A stretch of DNA of 64,000 nt from Dryococelus australis (GCA_029891345.1 CM057006.1:43127056-43191055); one strand, 5' to 3'; counted from the stretch's first letter, positions 21,889-34,589 are shown. The notes: generated from the letters alone by a model not told the origin. Made by a program: numbers and translations.

Positions 21889-23604
21889 ATATTTAGGAAT
21901 TATATGAATAACCTGCACGTACGTGTTTGTCCATTTCGGGTTTATAAACTTTCATAGTCTCCTACAAACAGTGTAGTTGAATATTCGCTAGACTTCGTTG
22001 ATACCTAAGTGTTATATGTGGTCAGTTATGTTATGGCCACGGGATTCATGGAAAATGTGTGTTGTTTTGGTTACGTTTTTTCAGTTCGCAGTTACCCTGG
22101 ATTTTGTTCTTATTTATGATAACACAAATGTTATAGATGTCGCTGCATGGCCTTAGTAATGTTTACCTTGTATTTGCATGTATTTGTGTGTATTGATGAA
22201 TGTAGCAAAATGATTATGGACTTATAATTTGTCGTAACTGTGTTTAATTAAATTCTGATCGTAAAACACTTTGTTCAGGAAGGGAAATTATGTATTATGT
22301 TGGTTGTATTTTTATAGCGTCATAACTGAACGATGTGTGTTGTTTCCTACCGAGTTTGATTGCCGTCTCAGTGGCTTAGTATCATTTTAAAACACAGCGA
22401 ATTAAGATTTCTGTACATATATATTTTGTCTTGTGGCTACTTTGTTGTGGTGTGTGTTTATCACATTTCATTGCTTTCTAAACTAAAGATTGTTTACAAA
22501 AATTCAAATATTTTTCTTGTGGTTTTTACTAATCTAATTTTCTCTTTGTTTGCAGGTATATGCACTTTCATATCCATAAGGCCCAGGAAGTATATTTGGT
22601 TACAATGTTTAAAGAAGTAGAATAAATGGTGGCCGATACAGTCACGCGATAACCAGCATCTTCTTGTCAGGAATTTGAAGTGGCTCGTGCAAGATCAGCA
22701 GGGTTGGGTGAGCTCGAACAAATTTTCACATCATTTATCGTATCTCCAATTGGCTTCTGTCAAAATTTTCTAGTTCGAAACATCTCTTTCAAAAGGTGGG
22801 GAATATTTTTGTGGAATTAGATTTAGTATATCTTGTGATACGATAATAAGGAAGTGGTTGTACACTTACTTTTTTATGTCGTCTGTCTTTTAGTTTTCGG
22901 AACAATTGTTTAAGAATCATAACATGTTTATATTTAGGAGTCCGAGAGTATTTTTAAAAATAATGTATGCATCTTAAAGGTCTTTGATTTTAGGTTCTCA
23001 AAATTTGGTACATCTGTTAATTTTTGATATTCTTCTTATATATTTAAGACCACCAACTTTATATGACTTATGTTTTCTTGCATATCGGCTAGGGTATAAT
23101 TATCAATGTTAACGAGGTTGTGTAATGGGGAAGGGAAAGTGACTTCAGTAATATTTATTTAATTTCTTCCTCAAGTATGTTTGGTCTAGCATATTTTTCC
23201 AAGTATATTATCTGTACCTTCAGAGTTAGTGATTCGCGTGGTCCTTGTCATTATTCTTATAACTGTCGTTTGTATTTATTTACAAGTACTTCCGAGGCAC
23301 GTATGTTAGCTATTCCTATGCGATACATCGCCGTGTGAGGCGGTGTGGTTTTGTTTTCATTAATAAAATTCTCGTATGCTCGTTTCGCAGTTCCTGTAAA
23401 TTGCGATTTCGGTCTTTTAAGTTCTGTTCTCTGTCCATTCATTCATTTTGGCACATGTATTAAAATGTTGTAGAAATTATAATATGTATTCGTTTGGATT
23501 ACCATGGAATTTCTACAAAAGTTGGTGAACCATCATTCTATTCTGTGGAATTATAGCAATGTCAGTTCCCTATTGCATACTTGTAGTTTCTACTGTATTA
23601 GATG
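21889..23604. other. No recognisable gene or repeat
   Basis: AT-rich DNA. A good splice-acceptor-like sequence (TTTTCTCTTTGTTTGCAG) ends at 22556, and GGGTGAGC at 22706-22713 resembles a donor. All frames between them contain stops, so only a non-coding exon would be possible. No mobile-element ends are seen. Confidence 0.35.
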
Positions 23605-24365
23605 TACATTTAGAGAAAATCGAACAAAATATTTGTTTTTATAGGGCCAAATATATACTTAGTTGCCCTAACAAAATATATTGTTGAGCAAACAAAATTT
23701 GATAAGCAACGAAATTACTTTTGTTCGTCTAACAAATATATGTTTTAATAAACAAAATATCTGTGTTGGGCCAAAAAAAAATTAGACTTTCAACTAAACA
23801 TTTTGTTGAATCAACTGTATATATTTGTTTGGTCACTCATTTGACTGCCTTCGTTCGAAAATACAGCTCGAGAGTTTGTTTGTATTTTTGTGACGATTAG
23901 GTTATAATCGTGTTTGTTAGTTCATATATTGATTCTTGACAATCGTATAAACACACTAATAAAATAATGTAACAAGAAACTGACAAGTAAAGCTGTAAAA
24001 CTTGAAAAATTTGTTTGCTCACGTTGCCCAATATTTGGAGTATATCTATTTAAAATCTTTCCTGCGTCATCAGTTGTCACATTATCTGAGATTACTAAGG
24101 CGTAGCACTCTGGCGCAGGTGATCTAAGTTCTAAACTCGGTCGAACTTGTACATTTTTTTATATCGCCCCAAACTGTTTAATGTACGTGTAGCCAAACAA
24201 ATCTTTAATTGCACCAACCAAATCTTATAGTTTGGGGCAACCAAATGAGAACAACAAAATAATTTGGTTTCAGCAACAAAATATTTCATTATCCCTGTAC
24301 AAACAAATAATTTGGTTGCACCGAACAAATATTGCTTGGTTCAACAAAACCTTTTTCTCAATGTA
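23605..24365. mobile_element. Inverted-repeat element I with arrays of AACAAAATAT motifs
   Basis: The left end TACATTTAGAGAAAA pairs with the right end TTTTTCTCAATGTA. About 13 copies of an AACAAAATAT or ACCAAAT motif, often followed by TTGGTT, are clustered in the first 160 bp and last 190 bp. The middle lacks them. Such subterminal arrays are usual transposase-binding regions of non-autonomous DNA elements. Flanking TA suggests a TA duplication. Confidence 0.6.
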
Positions 24366-26435
24366 TAGTTGTTCCTGCTGTACGAAGATGCTACATTTCG
24401 GTTGTATTAACTTTTTGATATAGTACGTTAAAATATTCCGTAATTTGGAGTCTCATATTTTGTGTTGTCTTTGCTGGTCACGTCTATGCGATAGATATTG
24501 GAAGAGTTTGATTTTATAAATGTTGTCTGTCAAGAGACAGTTGGCGGAGCATAAGATTTTGTTATGGGTCAGGTGCATTCCAAAATTGATAAATCCGCTC
24601 CTCGAGGTTTTTCTTTTTAGAAAAAGAAATAAAACTTTAAGGTTGGAAAACTTACTGTTTATGAGCTGGAGGGGCGTCGTTTGCTTGTAAGACCTCAATC
24701 ATCGAGTGAGTGAAGAGATTTGGGCGGCTCTTAACAGCGAGGTCTTGAGAGCCGATGCTACAGGTAGAATGACGCCAGCTCTGTACCATAACTCAGCGGT
24801 AAGCTTACCGCGGATGTTTAATACTGCCTGTATTGTCGCTCATTATATATTTCAAAGAGACAGTCGCAGGTTTCAGTTCCGATGAAAAATTTATTTCCTG
24901 GGAACCTGTATTATGGATTCATATAAGCACAAGTCCATTTAAACCGTCCGCTAATATTGCCATATTGTTTAAGTGCTGTTTGAATATAATATCATTTAGT
25001 AATTGACCTCAAATTTGTATTTTTTGGGGCAGTATACTGGTGACTAATACCGATGTGAGAAATAATATAGATAGTACACTGATATTATAATAAATCAATA
25101 ATTATAATTAATTTTCTAAAGCGAAACTCGCCGGAATATATTTAATTGTCGCAACCCAAACTCTCTGCGTTTTCCAGTACGATTTATAATTTTTGTAGAT
25201 GTTTGACAGCGTACTGTGATGTGAAAGAAACAACATATTACAAAAATATCCATCAGCGAAAATACCAATAGTTTATAGAATGTACTTTTAAATATTTTGG
25301 AGACCGTGCTATACTCGCTAGTGATAATATTGTAGCTATGTACTAAGCAAAGTGATTACATACATGATTGGAGATTTTCACAGTTATTTCTATTTAAATG
25401 AATACCACTAAGGTTACCTCATTAGGAGTCCTCGCTCACAAAGAGGGTTTAGAAGAAACTTCATGGGTGAATATTCTTCAGGACATGTAAACTAACGATT
25501 GGAAAACCTTAATTTTGGGGGGGAAAAATTTTTGCTCGGGTTAGACTCCAACATTCTGCAGGTATTTTTGCAAATTTCCTTTTGTTATTGGCTGTGTGAC
25601 TTGTAGGAAGACATTTACTTTCTTGGCCGGGCAGGTTACCGCGGTTTTGAACCCCTGTGATTTGCGGGCTGATGCATAATAGATACGCAATTATCCAATC
25701 GCGAAAGTGAGCCGAACAAAAGTGTTTTGAAATACGACCAGTGACTTTTTTTTCGTGAAAATCGGGTGCCGCCAATAATTGTCAAAATGTGGAGTACTCT
25801 TTCACCTGACGTATTATGCACGTGACCGTGTCGTCGCTACATTGGCCTATGGCTGGCTTCCCTAAGGAAATCAAGCGGTTGCCTCTATACACTCTGAAAT
25901 TTAAATGGGTGACATTTGCTCCATAGCATCGATGTCCGATTGCGAAACAGTTGAAAATTCTTGAGTGGTATCGTTGAAATTACAGTGATTGTTTGAGTGA
26001 GTAAACATGGCAAGTTTAGGGATGGTTTCGTATTATTTCCAACGTATTACAATGCTTTCAAGCGGAATGAATATATTCGTCAGTTGGTTAGTTGTGGCGG
26101 CCAACGACTCTGAGTAGCGCAGCAAGAATAATGTTGGACCATCCACCCACCTATTCTCTAACTACAATGTGTGTGTGTAACTGTAGGACATAATCATATA
26201 GAAAATACTGCTGCATCACAGTTTCTCTTAGCGTAATATATAGCCACATAACAAACTGTAATGTGATTCGGCAGTATCACATAACTTCGCCGTCTCAGCT
26301 GTGTTATTTGAGGTTCTCACGACCCCTTTTCTTACTACAGTAGTCGCTTTATCTGTCTTATGGACTGTATCAGAAAGCATTATCCTGCTCCACCAGGCCA
26401 CACGGAACTAAGCCACGTGAGGTTCGAACTATTAT
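24366..26435. other. Mostly unexplained; holds a SINE tail fragment
   Basis: Apart from the SINE fragment near 24703-24758, no repeat or gene is recognisable. A minus-strand 88-codon frame at 25509-25775 has no familiar domain. The stretch 25500-25860 is somewhat richer in GC. Confidence 0.4.
24703..24758 (-). mobile_element. SINE 3' tail fragment
   Basis: CGAGTGAGTGAAGAGATTTG, then GGCGGCTCTTAACA and GTCTTGAGAGCCGATG, matches the minus-strand 3' part of the SINE at 28331-28584. The tRNA-like head is missing, so this is a truncated copy or a deletion relic. Confidence 0.65.
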
Positions 26436-26614
26436 TATAGGCTGTTCACGATAAAGTGAGTATTTTTTAAGGCCCTCCCAACAGACATTAATATATCTTA
26501 TTGCAGCCTCAGGTATTAAATTTTGATGGTGGTGAAATGTATACACTGTGGTTATTGGCCACATTGCAATGTTTATATTAAAAAGCAACAGGAAGATGGA
26601 AATTCAATGAAAAG
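26436..26614 (-). mobile_element. B-type MITE, one end lost
   Basis: It starts TATAGGCTGTTCACGATAAA and follows the B body in reverse (AAGGCCCTCCCAACAGACAT, TTGCAGCCTCAGGTATTAAA, CAACAGGAAGATGGAAATTC). It stops about 45 bp short, so the second inverted repeat is absent. It could no longer be moved by its own two ends. Confidence 0.8.
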
Positions 26615-27069
26615 AATGTGTTATATGATGGAATGTAGAGTCGTTCGCGGCTCTACCCTTACGCTGTGCATGGTACAAAACCTGACGGCGATCACGTGTA
26701 CCATAAATGTGTATCATAATTGTGGCACATAGCCATGTATAACCATTTTAAATATGGTATGTGCACCATAATTAATAATTTACTATAGGTTGGGAGTCCT
26801 GCAGGGCATGCAGAGTGAGTAGAAGCCCTGTGAATGGCGTGAAACTAACATTTTTTTATGATGCCTAGTCTGTTTCCTAATCACAATGCGAAACGATATG
26901 TCATTTATTGTCAATCAAGTGATGCTATGAAATGCCTTGAAAGACCAGTGTTTTACAATTACACCAGTTCTCACTGCAGTATACATATGTTTTTATTGTT
27001 TACGTTTCAAATTACTGAATTTACCACCAAGATAAACAAACACATATCCACCGCTTGGGATTTTATTTG
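26615..27069. other. No recognisable gene or repeat
   Basis: AT-rich DNA without repeats or a convincing open frame. Confidence 0.4.
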
Positions 27070-27268
27070 AAAATGCATATTCGCGTCTACGGAATGTCGT
27101 CAGAAGGCGGTGGCCTATCCGTCCGTCCGTCGAAAGTTAAAGTTTTTGATATATATCTGACCGATTTACGGATAAAAAAAAGTTGCCCTGCGATTGGTCG
27201 AAGATCACGTGACCGCCCGACGGACGGGCGACTGACGTATGCGACGGATGGTTGTGAGTCCACCTTAA
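27070..27268 (-). mobile_element. F-type element, partial copy
   Basis: The segment ends GATGGTTGTGAGTCCACCTTAA. Read in reverse it matches 55690-55850 over most of its length, including CGATTGGTCGAAGATCACGTG and GTCGTCAGAAGGCGGTGG. It is rich in CCGTCCGTCGAA-like motifs. The opposite end of the longer F copy is not present here, so this is a partial copy. Confidence 0.65.
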
Positions 27269-27532
27269 CCCAACTGCTCATGAGTATACAGTTGTTCTAA
27301 AGCCTTCCAGATTTCTCGAATGAACCCGGCAAAGTGACTTTTCAATGTTGGAAAAGTGCTGGTTCAGCTGGAGAGAGGGAGAGAGAGTAGGAAGAACAGC
27401 ATTCACCATCCTTCAGCATTCTTCGCCGCTTCACCAGATCAGGGGAATTAAGGGGAACAAGTCGGAGTGTAAGGGCTTGGGCGATGAGCTATCTTCTCAG
27501 AGAAGGGAAAAGTTCGACGGTGTTTTTTTTGG

Positions 27533-27546
27533 AGGGGGGGGGGGGG
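27533..27546. repeat. Poly-G tract
   Basis: A run of G within a purine-rich stretch (27360-27546). Such tracts are length-unstable. Confidence 0.85.
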
Positions 27547-27837
27547 TAAGGTTTGTCTATTTTCGTGTTCTCCCGAAAGCGAGATTCGTCGCATTCTCGC
27601 AGATTTAGCTCTAGGCTGCAGGAGGTGCGGCACATTCCCTTTGCTCCTTCTCTCCCTCAGAAGGTACCCCCCTCCCCCTCCTCCAATTTCAACCCAGCCC
27701 TAGTGGTTCTTGAACTGGTTTCTGAGGTTGACAGTCTTCAAGGGCCCGTCTGACTAGCGCTTGATGTCCATTGAGAGGAGTTTTAGTAGGAAACACGGGA
27801 TTCAAAAATGTACTGGTGTCAAAACACGAAAATTATT

Positions 27838-28077
27838 TATAGGCTGTTCACGCTAAGGTGAGAACTTTTCAGGCCCTAGTTATTTTTTTCTTACTAGCCA
27901 TTTCTCATCCTTCCGCAGCTTTTAAAATAAATATTGCCATGTAAGTAATAAACGCAGTGTATATAGTTCACCGGACTCGAAAGTTAATGTCTAAGGCTAC
28001 AATAAAATATATTGATTGACTATTATTCCAAGTGGGAGGGCTTCAGGAAGTGCTCACTTTACCGTGAATCGGCTCTA
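27838..28077 (+). mobile_element. C-type MITE
   Basis: It starts TATAGGCTGTTCACGCTAAG and ends CTCACTTTACCGTGAATCGG. The body matches the C copies at 5.9 and 43.1 kb (GCCCTAGTTATTTTTTTC, AATATTGCCATGTAAGTAAT, GGGAGGGCTTCAGG). The right tip is altered (CGGCTCTA for AGCCTATA). Confidence 0.85.
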
Positions 28078-28330
28078 AGAAACATTAAATGCCAAAGCAC
28101 AAGTTTCCGTTTCTCATTTCAAATCCAAGGATTATTAATTTTTTTCGGACTTGATAGTTAAAACATGTTTTTTTCAGAATCAGTTTTAGCTATTAAATTT
28201 TCTATAAAGAAACTTTACAGATGTCTTCAGACGCGTATCATACTTTTATCTTTATTAACGTGTCATAAAAATGCAGGGTCACCTCTTAAAGTCACGATCA
28301 GGCAACGTCCACCATGTTTTCCCACTTGAG

Positions 28331-28584
28331 CGGAGTGAAGAGATTTGGGCGGCTCTTAACATCGGGGTCCTGAGAGCCGATGAGGGCGAAGCGAGGTGAG
28401 TGCGGAGCAGTGCTGGAATGTAATGATGGGAGGAAACTGGAGATCCCCGAGAAAACTCGCCGACCAGCGTCATCGTCCGCCACGATTCCCACATGCGAAA
28501 ATCCAGGGGGCGGCCCCTTCGGGAATTGAACGCGGTTCGCTATGGTCGGAGGTGAACAGTCTAACCACTACACCACCGCGGTCC
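28331..28584 (-). mobile_element. Main-family SINE, near full length
   Basis: On the minus strand: tRNA-like head GACCGCGGTGGTGTAGTGG, B-box region CGCGTTCAATTCCCG, then the family body, CATCGGCTCTCAGGAC, and an extra tail GAGCCGCCCAAATCTCTTCA. The same tail occurs in the fragments at 24.7 and 35.4 kb. Confidence 0.85.
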
Positions 28585-29259
28585 GTCTCAGCTGAGAAAA
28601 TCCCGAGTAGACCAGGTGCTGCACTACTGCGCACGCCTAAAATTATATTGTAACAAAAAATTCAAAATCTGACGAATCGACTCTGCTTAAGAATCATTAA
28701 TAATACAAAGAATACACTATCAGTTTTTTTGTCAACGTAGTTATCCGTATTGATGTTTGTCTGTGGATCCTTCGAAATTTATGCACAATCTGTATTATAG
28801 TACCTTCGTAATGCCTACGTGTTTCTGACTATCAACTAGTTATTTATTTGCACGTGTCACTGTCGTGGCTTTTGTTTTCCCACTTAACCTCTCACAAAGA
28901 AAGGTGTTCAGTTTAATTGTTGCAGTATCACCTTGTGCGTAGCGAGAATTCGCAGGCTGTTTGGCTAGGGATTGGTTCGCTGGAAACAAATTCACCGGAC
29001 ACCAGATTGCACAGGAAAGTAAGTATACATCTGTCCGTTACGTACCGTTCCGGCAGGCGCTGCGGTGTGTTTGGGAGAGAAAAAAAAAATAGGCGCGAGC
29101 TTGCTCCAACCCTGTCAATGCGAACGGGAACTATCGGTTCAGCCCTCTGTTGTTTCGATTCCGATAGTTTTGAAAACTGGACGTCGGGACGGCGTTGTTT
29201 TTAAGGTCGGCATCACACACAACTGACTGCTTTAGAGCATGCGCGAAATTCGCACTCCT

Positions 29260-29280
29260 CCCCCCCCCCCCCCCCCCCCC
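29260..29280. repeat. Poly-C tract, 21 nt
   Basis: An uninterrupted C run that may form quadruplex structure on the complementary strand. Overlapping Pro- or Gly-rich frames are artefacts. Confidence 0.9.
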
Positions 29281-31299
29281 GGTAGCTGGCTGCGTTCGAT
29301 TTCTCACCTTCGTTCGTGTGTACTCGAGCCGGCCGAATTGTTCGCTTTTCAGAGGCCACGACGGCATGCAAATTAACGGATTCGCGTACTTGCCAGTTAT
29401 TCATTTGTTGTTGTCACCATATTAAATTTGATGTTGGCCCTTACGTTTTATTGCATGAAATTTAAATATGGGATTTTTACGTAATGTTTTGTACAAAAAA
29501 CACACATACACACCCACTTCGCTACTTGGTTATATTTTGTCTGTTTTTAATTTCTCTTCAGAAGTGCAAAATCAAGCTCCAAAGTTTGAAGAGTCTCCAT
29601 CCCTTTATGGTAGCCGGCTACAGTTAGTTCGAAAATGGTCAAGAGATGGCACTGACACTGACTGCAGCCAGAACCGATGCACTGATCTTTCGTTCTGTCT
29701 CGGGGACGTCTGGTTAATACATTCAATAAGTAAATACCTGAAGAATACGCGGATTAATTTTGGCACAAGCCACAGAATTAAAAACACGTGCGTTTTGTAT
29801 AACTTTAGCCATTCGTCCACACTGTTTTTGTCACCTCGTCGAGAACAGTGTCCGATTGTCGCCTTTCATTGTGACAGAAGATAACCAGTGTGCATTTGAC
29901 ATCGGAATATTTGTACACAGGACTGTAGAGTTCTAGCCTCCAGGTCATTGGACTCGCGAATTTTTCAAATCTGTGCAGGGAAAGAGCGTAACCGTCATGA
30001 GATAGACGCTGGGGACACCAATAGAACTCGCCTGCGTTTGATGGCGTATTAATCAATTAAAATTTTTTTTTTTCCCCGCAATGTCGCTGTAACATCGTTT
30101 TTACCATGCGAATTGCGAACGTAAAGTATATTTTAAGACTGGGACATGCACCAATTTTTGAAATTGTGCGATTTTAACTCTCATCTTTTTTTTTTTATAA
30201 TATGTTTACTTTTTTGTATATTCTGTCGCTTAACTGTTTACGTGACTCCCACATTAGTAGATTTGTGTTTATAATTTTCAGTCTCCGTTTATGATATCTT
30301 TATTTTATTGATTTTTCTGTGACGACATTGTGTAGCAATTGGATGAAGGTTTGAACGTGGGTTTTTTTGTCATTGATAATGATCCAACAACTCTGGCAAT
30401 ACATTCGTTGTATGTAGTCATACGTCCATATGAGTTATTTACTAATTATTTGTGGTTGAATTGTGGGATATCTCATTTTGTTTCTTTTAGTTTGATTTTT
30501 TTTTTTAACTTCTTTGTAGTATTATTGATGTTTTCATTTAACACGCCTTTTTTTCAGACCCAAAATTATTGAACGAAACAAGTTTAATTTTGACAAACGA
30601 TGACGTTAATACCATTGCGTGAGGCACTGAGACAATATAGAAACAATGTCGGCGAGAGTTTTACAAAAAGCAAACGGATGTACTGCCCATAATGCTGAAT
30701 TGAGTGTACCGTTTGTAACTGGTGGTTGGAATACTTTTGTGTTGTATACCTAACCGTAGTTTCGCAGTGGAGTGTTTTCGCCAGTGAAAAATTTCAGGGA
30801 GGTTGTGCAGTCTTCACTGCCAGTGTGCTGGTACACCTCGTCTTGAGGAGACAAGGTGCAATACTTTGCCAGACTTCAGTAACTAGCTAATGTATTTTTC
30901 TGTGAAAGTTTGAGCGCTACTTGGAACTGATCACTATCGAAAACGAGAATTTCTGTATCAGTAAATTTATTTTTAACGATAGAATGTGACTGGTTTTCTT
31001 TATCGTAGGCACAAATAATTGATTTTTCATGAAAATGTGTGCTCGCTTAGATACCAACAGCTTTTATTTCTTGTCGGCCATAGTTTCTGTGATAAGCGCT
31101 TTTGCCGTTTCACTGAATCACTGGTAATCGGATTACTTTAATTCTGCGTGTTCTTTATTCGCTTGCATTCACCGCGCGTAATATGGAAGCCATCCAGTCA
31201 TAAAAATGGAACTGCGCTCTTAAATATCCACGCGCGAATCGCGGGCCTGAAATATCCGTATTTCCAGTATCCTTTGTTTCCACCACAGAACATGTGTAG

Positions 31300-31450
31300 T
31301 ATTACGATGTTGTGTCTGGCACAGTCCGGGAGGTCCGAGGTTCGATCCCAACCGAATGCAAAGTTTAGGGGTCTTAAGTATTTTTTCCTGAGGGTTTTTT
31401 CCCTATGTAACTTTCCTGGGTTAATTTTACGGAAATTATTTTTTGGGTGG
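31300..31450 (+). mobile_element. Candidate tRNA-derived SINE
   Basis: A near-perfect pol III B box, GGTTCGATCCC (31339-31349), follows an A-box-like TGTCTGGCACAGTCCGG at a tRNA-like distance. The downstream TTTTTTCCTGAGGGTTTTTTC resembles SINE bodies. No second copy was found in the window, and the 3' end is approximate. Confidence 0.45.
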
Positions 31451-33440
31451 TTATTCTCTGGATGTTTGTCCTTGGCCTGTTATGTCTTGGGCGTTCCCCC
31501 CCCCCCCCCCCTTGGGTGGTGTTATCGTGTATGGTATTTCTGTTTTTCATGGGTGTGTTTTTCATCCATATTCCACACACATTCTGGTGCAATTTCTTAG
31601 TTAGTGGCCCTACCATCCCGTTGTCATACTTGTTTGATAAAGCACGTGTTTATCATCAAAGTGTGAAAGGAAATGAAGTAAGATAATTATTTTTCTTTTC
31701 TCAGAACTTTGCCTAATGGCGCTCCTTTTTGCGGTGTTAACGAGGTTACATGCAAAATATTGCTTGTGCAATTTTTTTTTACGTTTCAAAATGTGGCATA
31801 TATTTTTTTTACAAACTCGCAAATATTAATATTATTTTCTCTCGGACGAATAAAATTGTGTTGGCAAAAACATCAACACTTATAAAAAATATATTCATGA
31901 TGCCACTACCCGATTATCCATTTGTTAAATATCCTTGATACTTAATTAGCATGTGCACATTATATAGATCACATGTCGTGTGATTTATTTGGCTAAGTTA
32001 ATTAAGAGAATAGAGACGTTGGCTTCCCCATTCCGAAATTTTTGACTTTTCGGTGTTATATTTTGAATACTATAATGTTACCATTTACGCGGTCCTTATA
32101 TAAATCTCTTTCAGGCAATGAAAGTAGAAATTATCGTGAAATATGACCTTACGTGTCTTCGTTACGGTGATCAATTTTTCCTACAGTGTAATGTCCTGAC
32201 CCTTATTTCTCTTTCCCTCTCGCTCTCCCCCCCCCCCCTTTTTTTCTCATCCCACACTCCCTCTTTTTTTTAGAATTTTACATCACGATTACAAAAAAAT
32301 TATAATTTCGATATGAATACTTAGTCAGAAAACGCAATTCCTTCAGTTCGTTCGAGAGGCCTCGTGCCCTACTCCTCTAATTATTATATCATGTAGCATT
32401 TGGTTAGGTGTATTTGCGGAAATATTGCAAACAAATATGTTAACAATGCATAAAATGGTTATCACCAAGACTATACAATTCTCGGTTGAGCGCAAGAATT
32501 GTTCCAAAGTTGGTAAACGTTAAAGCTTTTTTTTTTTTTTTAATTGCCAAAATTTAAGCGATAGTACGAAATCACGCAGTGATATTTGAATTTCTTTAAG
32601 ATATGACTCACGAAATAGTAAATTATTCCGTAACTGATATACTAGTGAATGTGCGTCACTAGCTTTATTACGTAGCCTTAAGTAGAAATTTCCAGTGGTT
32701 GGACTTTATTTTTATTTCACCACGGGTGTGATTTAGTACTGTTGCCACATATTTTAAGTGTAGGAAATTGTATGCTGTGTTCACAGGACGTGTTTAATAC
32801 CCATAATCTTTTAAGCTTTACCCACATTTCTTTATTTCAAGTCCTTACAAATAATTCATTCACAAAGAGACCAAACCCCATAGCTGTACCGTGTTTCATG
32901 TTTCACTGCAGTCATGGACCAGAAATTAAACCCCTTACTTGGTAGAAATTTACATTTGCAACTTGGTTTGAAATTGCTTCTGTGGCACTTGGACGTATGC
33001 AGCTATCTACGCATGCAAATTAACTGTGTTTGCTGTGTGTGATACGATTTAATAACTGTGATTGCACTCGATATTGTGTAGTTCCCTAGACCGCAGGGGT
33101 AGTTTGCATTGTAAATTCAACTATATACAATCAGGCCATTTTATTATTTGATTTGTTTCTGTTTACAGAGCATTGATTAACCATTTATTCTGATATTACG
33201 TGTGTTCTGATGAGGTCATAAATACGCTGGGAACGTCAGTGTGTCTGTGTTTATTTTCATTTGCTGTCGCTAACAGTTTTTTTGAAGTCGACGACCTGAT
33301 ACGCTTTTCTCGAAGAGAAATTCGCGATAGTATTTCTTCAATGAAAGCTAATTAGTGGAGACATGCAAAATTTACGTTATTATTTCGCACCACGCTAGAT
33401 TTCACCGCCCTATATACATTAGCGTATGTGTCATTTGTTT

Positions 33441-33571
33441 ATTGGCTTCTGCATAAGCGAGGAGCCACGATCCGTTTTGACTAGGCGGGACGTGATTGGG
33501 CTATCTTGTCGTTACTTCCTTCCGATTGGTTCAAGGCAGTCCAGAGCGTGCCAAACCAACCGTAGTCCAAT
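33441..33571. promoter_or_regulatory. Cluster of four CCAAT boxes
   Basis: ATTGG occurs at 33441, 33495 and 33525, and CCAAT at 33567, within 131 bp of moderately GC-rich DNA. Repeated CCAAT boxes bind NF-Y in animal promoters. No TATA box or coding start is evident nearby, so promoter function is only a possibility. Confidence 0.2.
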
Positions 33572-33779
33572 GACAAGAGCACTAGAAACGCATATGTGTT
33601 TGAAGTGTATTCTGTCTCCAAATGATAACGCGAATTTTGCAGATCTCTTCTGATTAGTTCTGTACATAATTTCGTTCCCCGGTACGGCTTTACTGTATTA
33701 ACAAAACTTAAAGAGCTTAACCAAGTTAATGGGGGGGGGGGTGAATGGTAAGCCTATATAATGATCAACTTTTATGACT

Positions 33780-33962
33780 ATTCTTGTGCTGAAGTGGTTA
33801 ACCTGCTCCTCTCCCACCAAGACAAACTGGGTTCAGTCTCCGGCCAGGTCACCGGATTTTCGCAAGTGGGAATCGTGCCGGACGATGACGTAGGTGGGCG
33901 GGTTTTCTCGGAGATCTCCCGTTTTCCCCGCCCTCTCATTCCGGCGCCGCTCCATACTGCTA
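33780..33962 (+). mobile_element. Main-family SINE, 3' truncated
   Basis: A diverged head (GTGCTGAAGTGGTTAACC) and B-box region (GGGTTCAGTCTCCGG) are followed by the usual GGGAATCGTGCCGGACGATG, GATCTCCCGTTTTCCCCGCC and GCCGCTCCATACT. It stops before the CATCGGCTCTCAAGAC block. Confidence 0.85.
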
Positions 33963-34552
33963 TGATTATATGGGAGAGCCTTAACTTAACATCCCCGTTT
34001 GAACCCCGGCCTCACACCCTCCAGATTGAACCAAGACGCCGGGGATTACAACAGCGCGTCGGGAAAAGGCCGACAGCGAAAAACCCCTTCCGCCAGTCAA
34101 CGGTCAGGGACACGAATGTCTAAACGGCGCGCCGATATCGGCCAGCACGAGGCGGAGTGCGTCGCCTTTCCACGTCCGACCAGCCTCCAGGCGAGATCAA
34201 GAATGGGTGTGTCCGATAGCCGCTCTACCGCAACCACCTCCGGGAAACATGTTTTAAGGCGGTTACAGTCCAATTTAGCTAACCGAATAGTGGCGTGAGT
34301 TAACATAATAATGCAGATTTAAATTAATATCAGTCATCAGTGCTCCCCCGAGTGTTTACCAGTACCGTGTCATGCTATTGTATCTGCCTCATGTCTAAAT
34401 AACACCCCCCCCCCCTTCATTGATTTTAAATGCTCTCCAATCTTTTTGTCAGTCAACTACGCTCCTAAACCTCTCATGTATGGAGTTGACTAATAAGTTA
34501 ACTTCATGACAATACTTACATCAACCACCCTCATCGTCTTTCATGACCTCGC
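33963..34552. other. GC-rich unexplained tract, then AT-rich spacer
   Basis: The stretch 33980-34280 is strongly GC-rich and has open frames on both strands (99 codons plus, 69 codons minus) with no recognisable domain. A C run lies at 34407-34417. It may be a relic of an unrecognised repeat, since it begins where the SINE stops. Confidence 0.35.
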
Positions 34553-34589
34553 TGTTAAGTGTCCTATGTACTGTAACGTTTTCTGTGAA

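Larger units (their letters stand above)
28585..33779. other. Repeat-poor stretch with one SINE-like unit and GC-rich patches
   Basis: No MITE of the A-D families occurs in these 5.2 kb. The tract 28917-29400 is GC-rich and contains a splice-donor-like GGAAAGTAAGTA near 29016. A C run sits at 29260-29280. Four CCAAT boxes lie at 33441-33571. The longest open frames (138 and 150 codons at 29468 and 31148) have no recognisable domains; the second overlaps a SINE-like unit. Confidence 0.4.

Noticed and set aside
22557-22713. Acceptor and donor pair suggesting an exon
   Set aside because: All three plus-strand frames contain stops, so it cannot be a coding exon; only a non-coding exon remains possible.
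28279-28653. Several overlapping open frames of 64-85 codons
   Set aside because: All lie over the SINE at 28331-28584 on both strands; none is a gene.
31148-31600. 150-codon plus-strand frame
   Set aside because: It crosses a SINE-like unit and a C run, and its composition is low in complexity.
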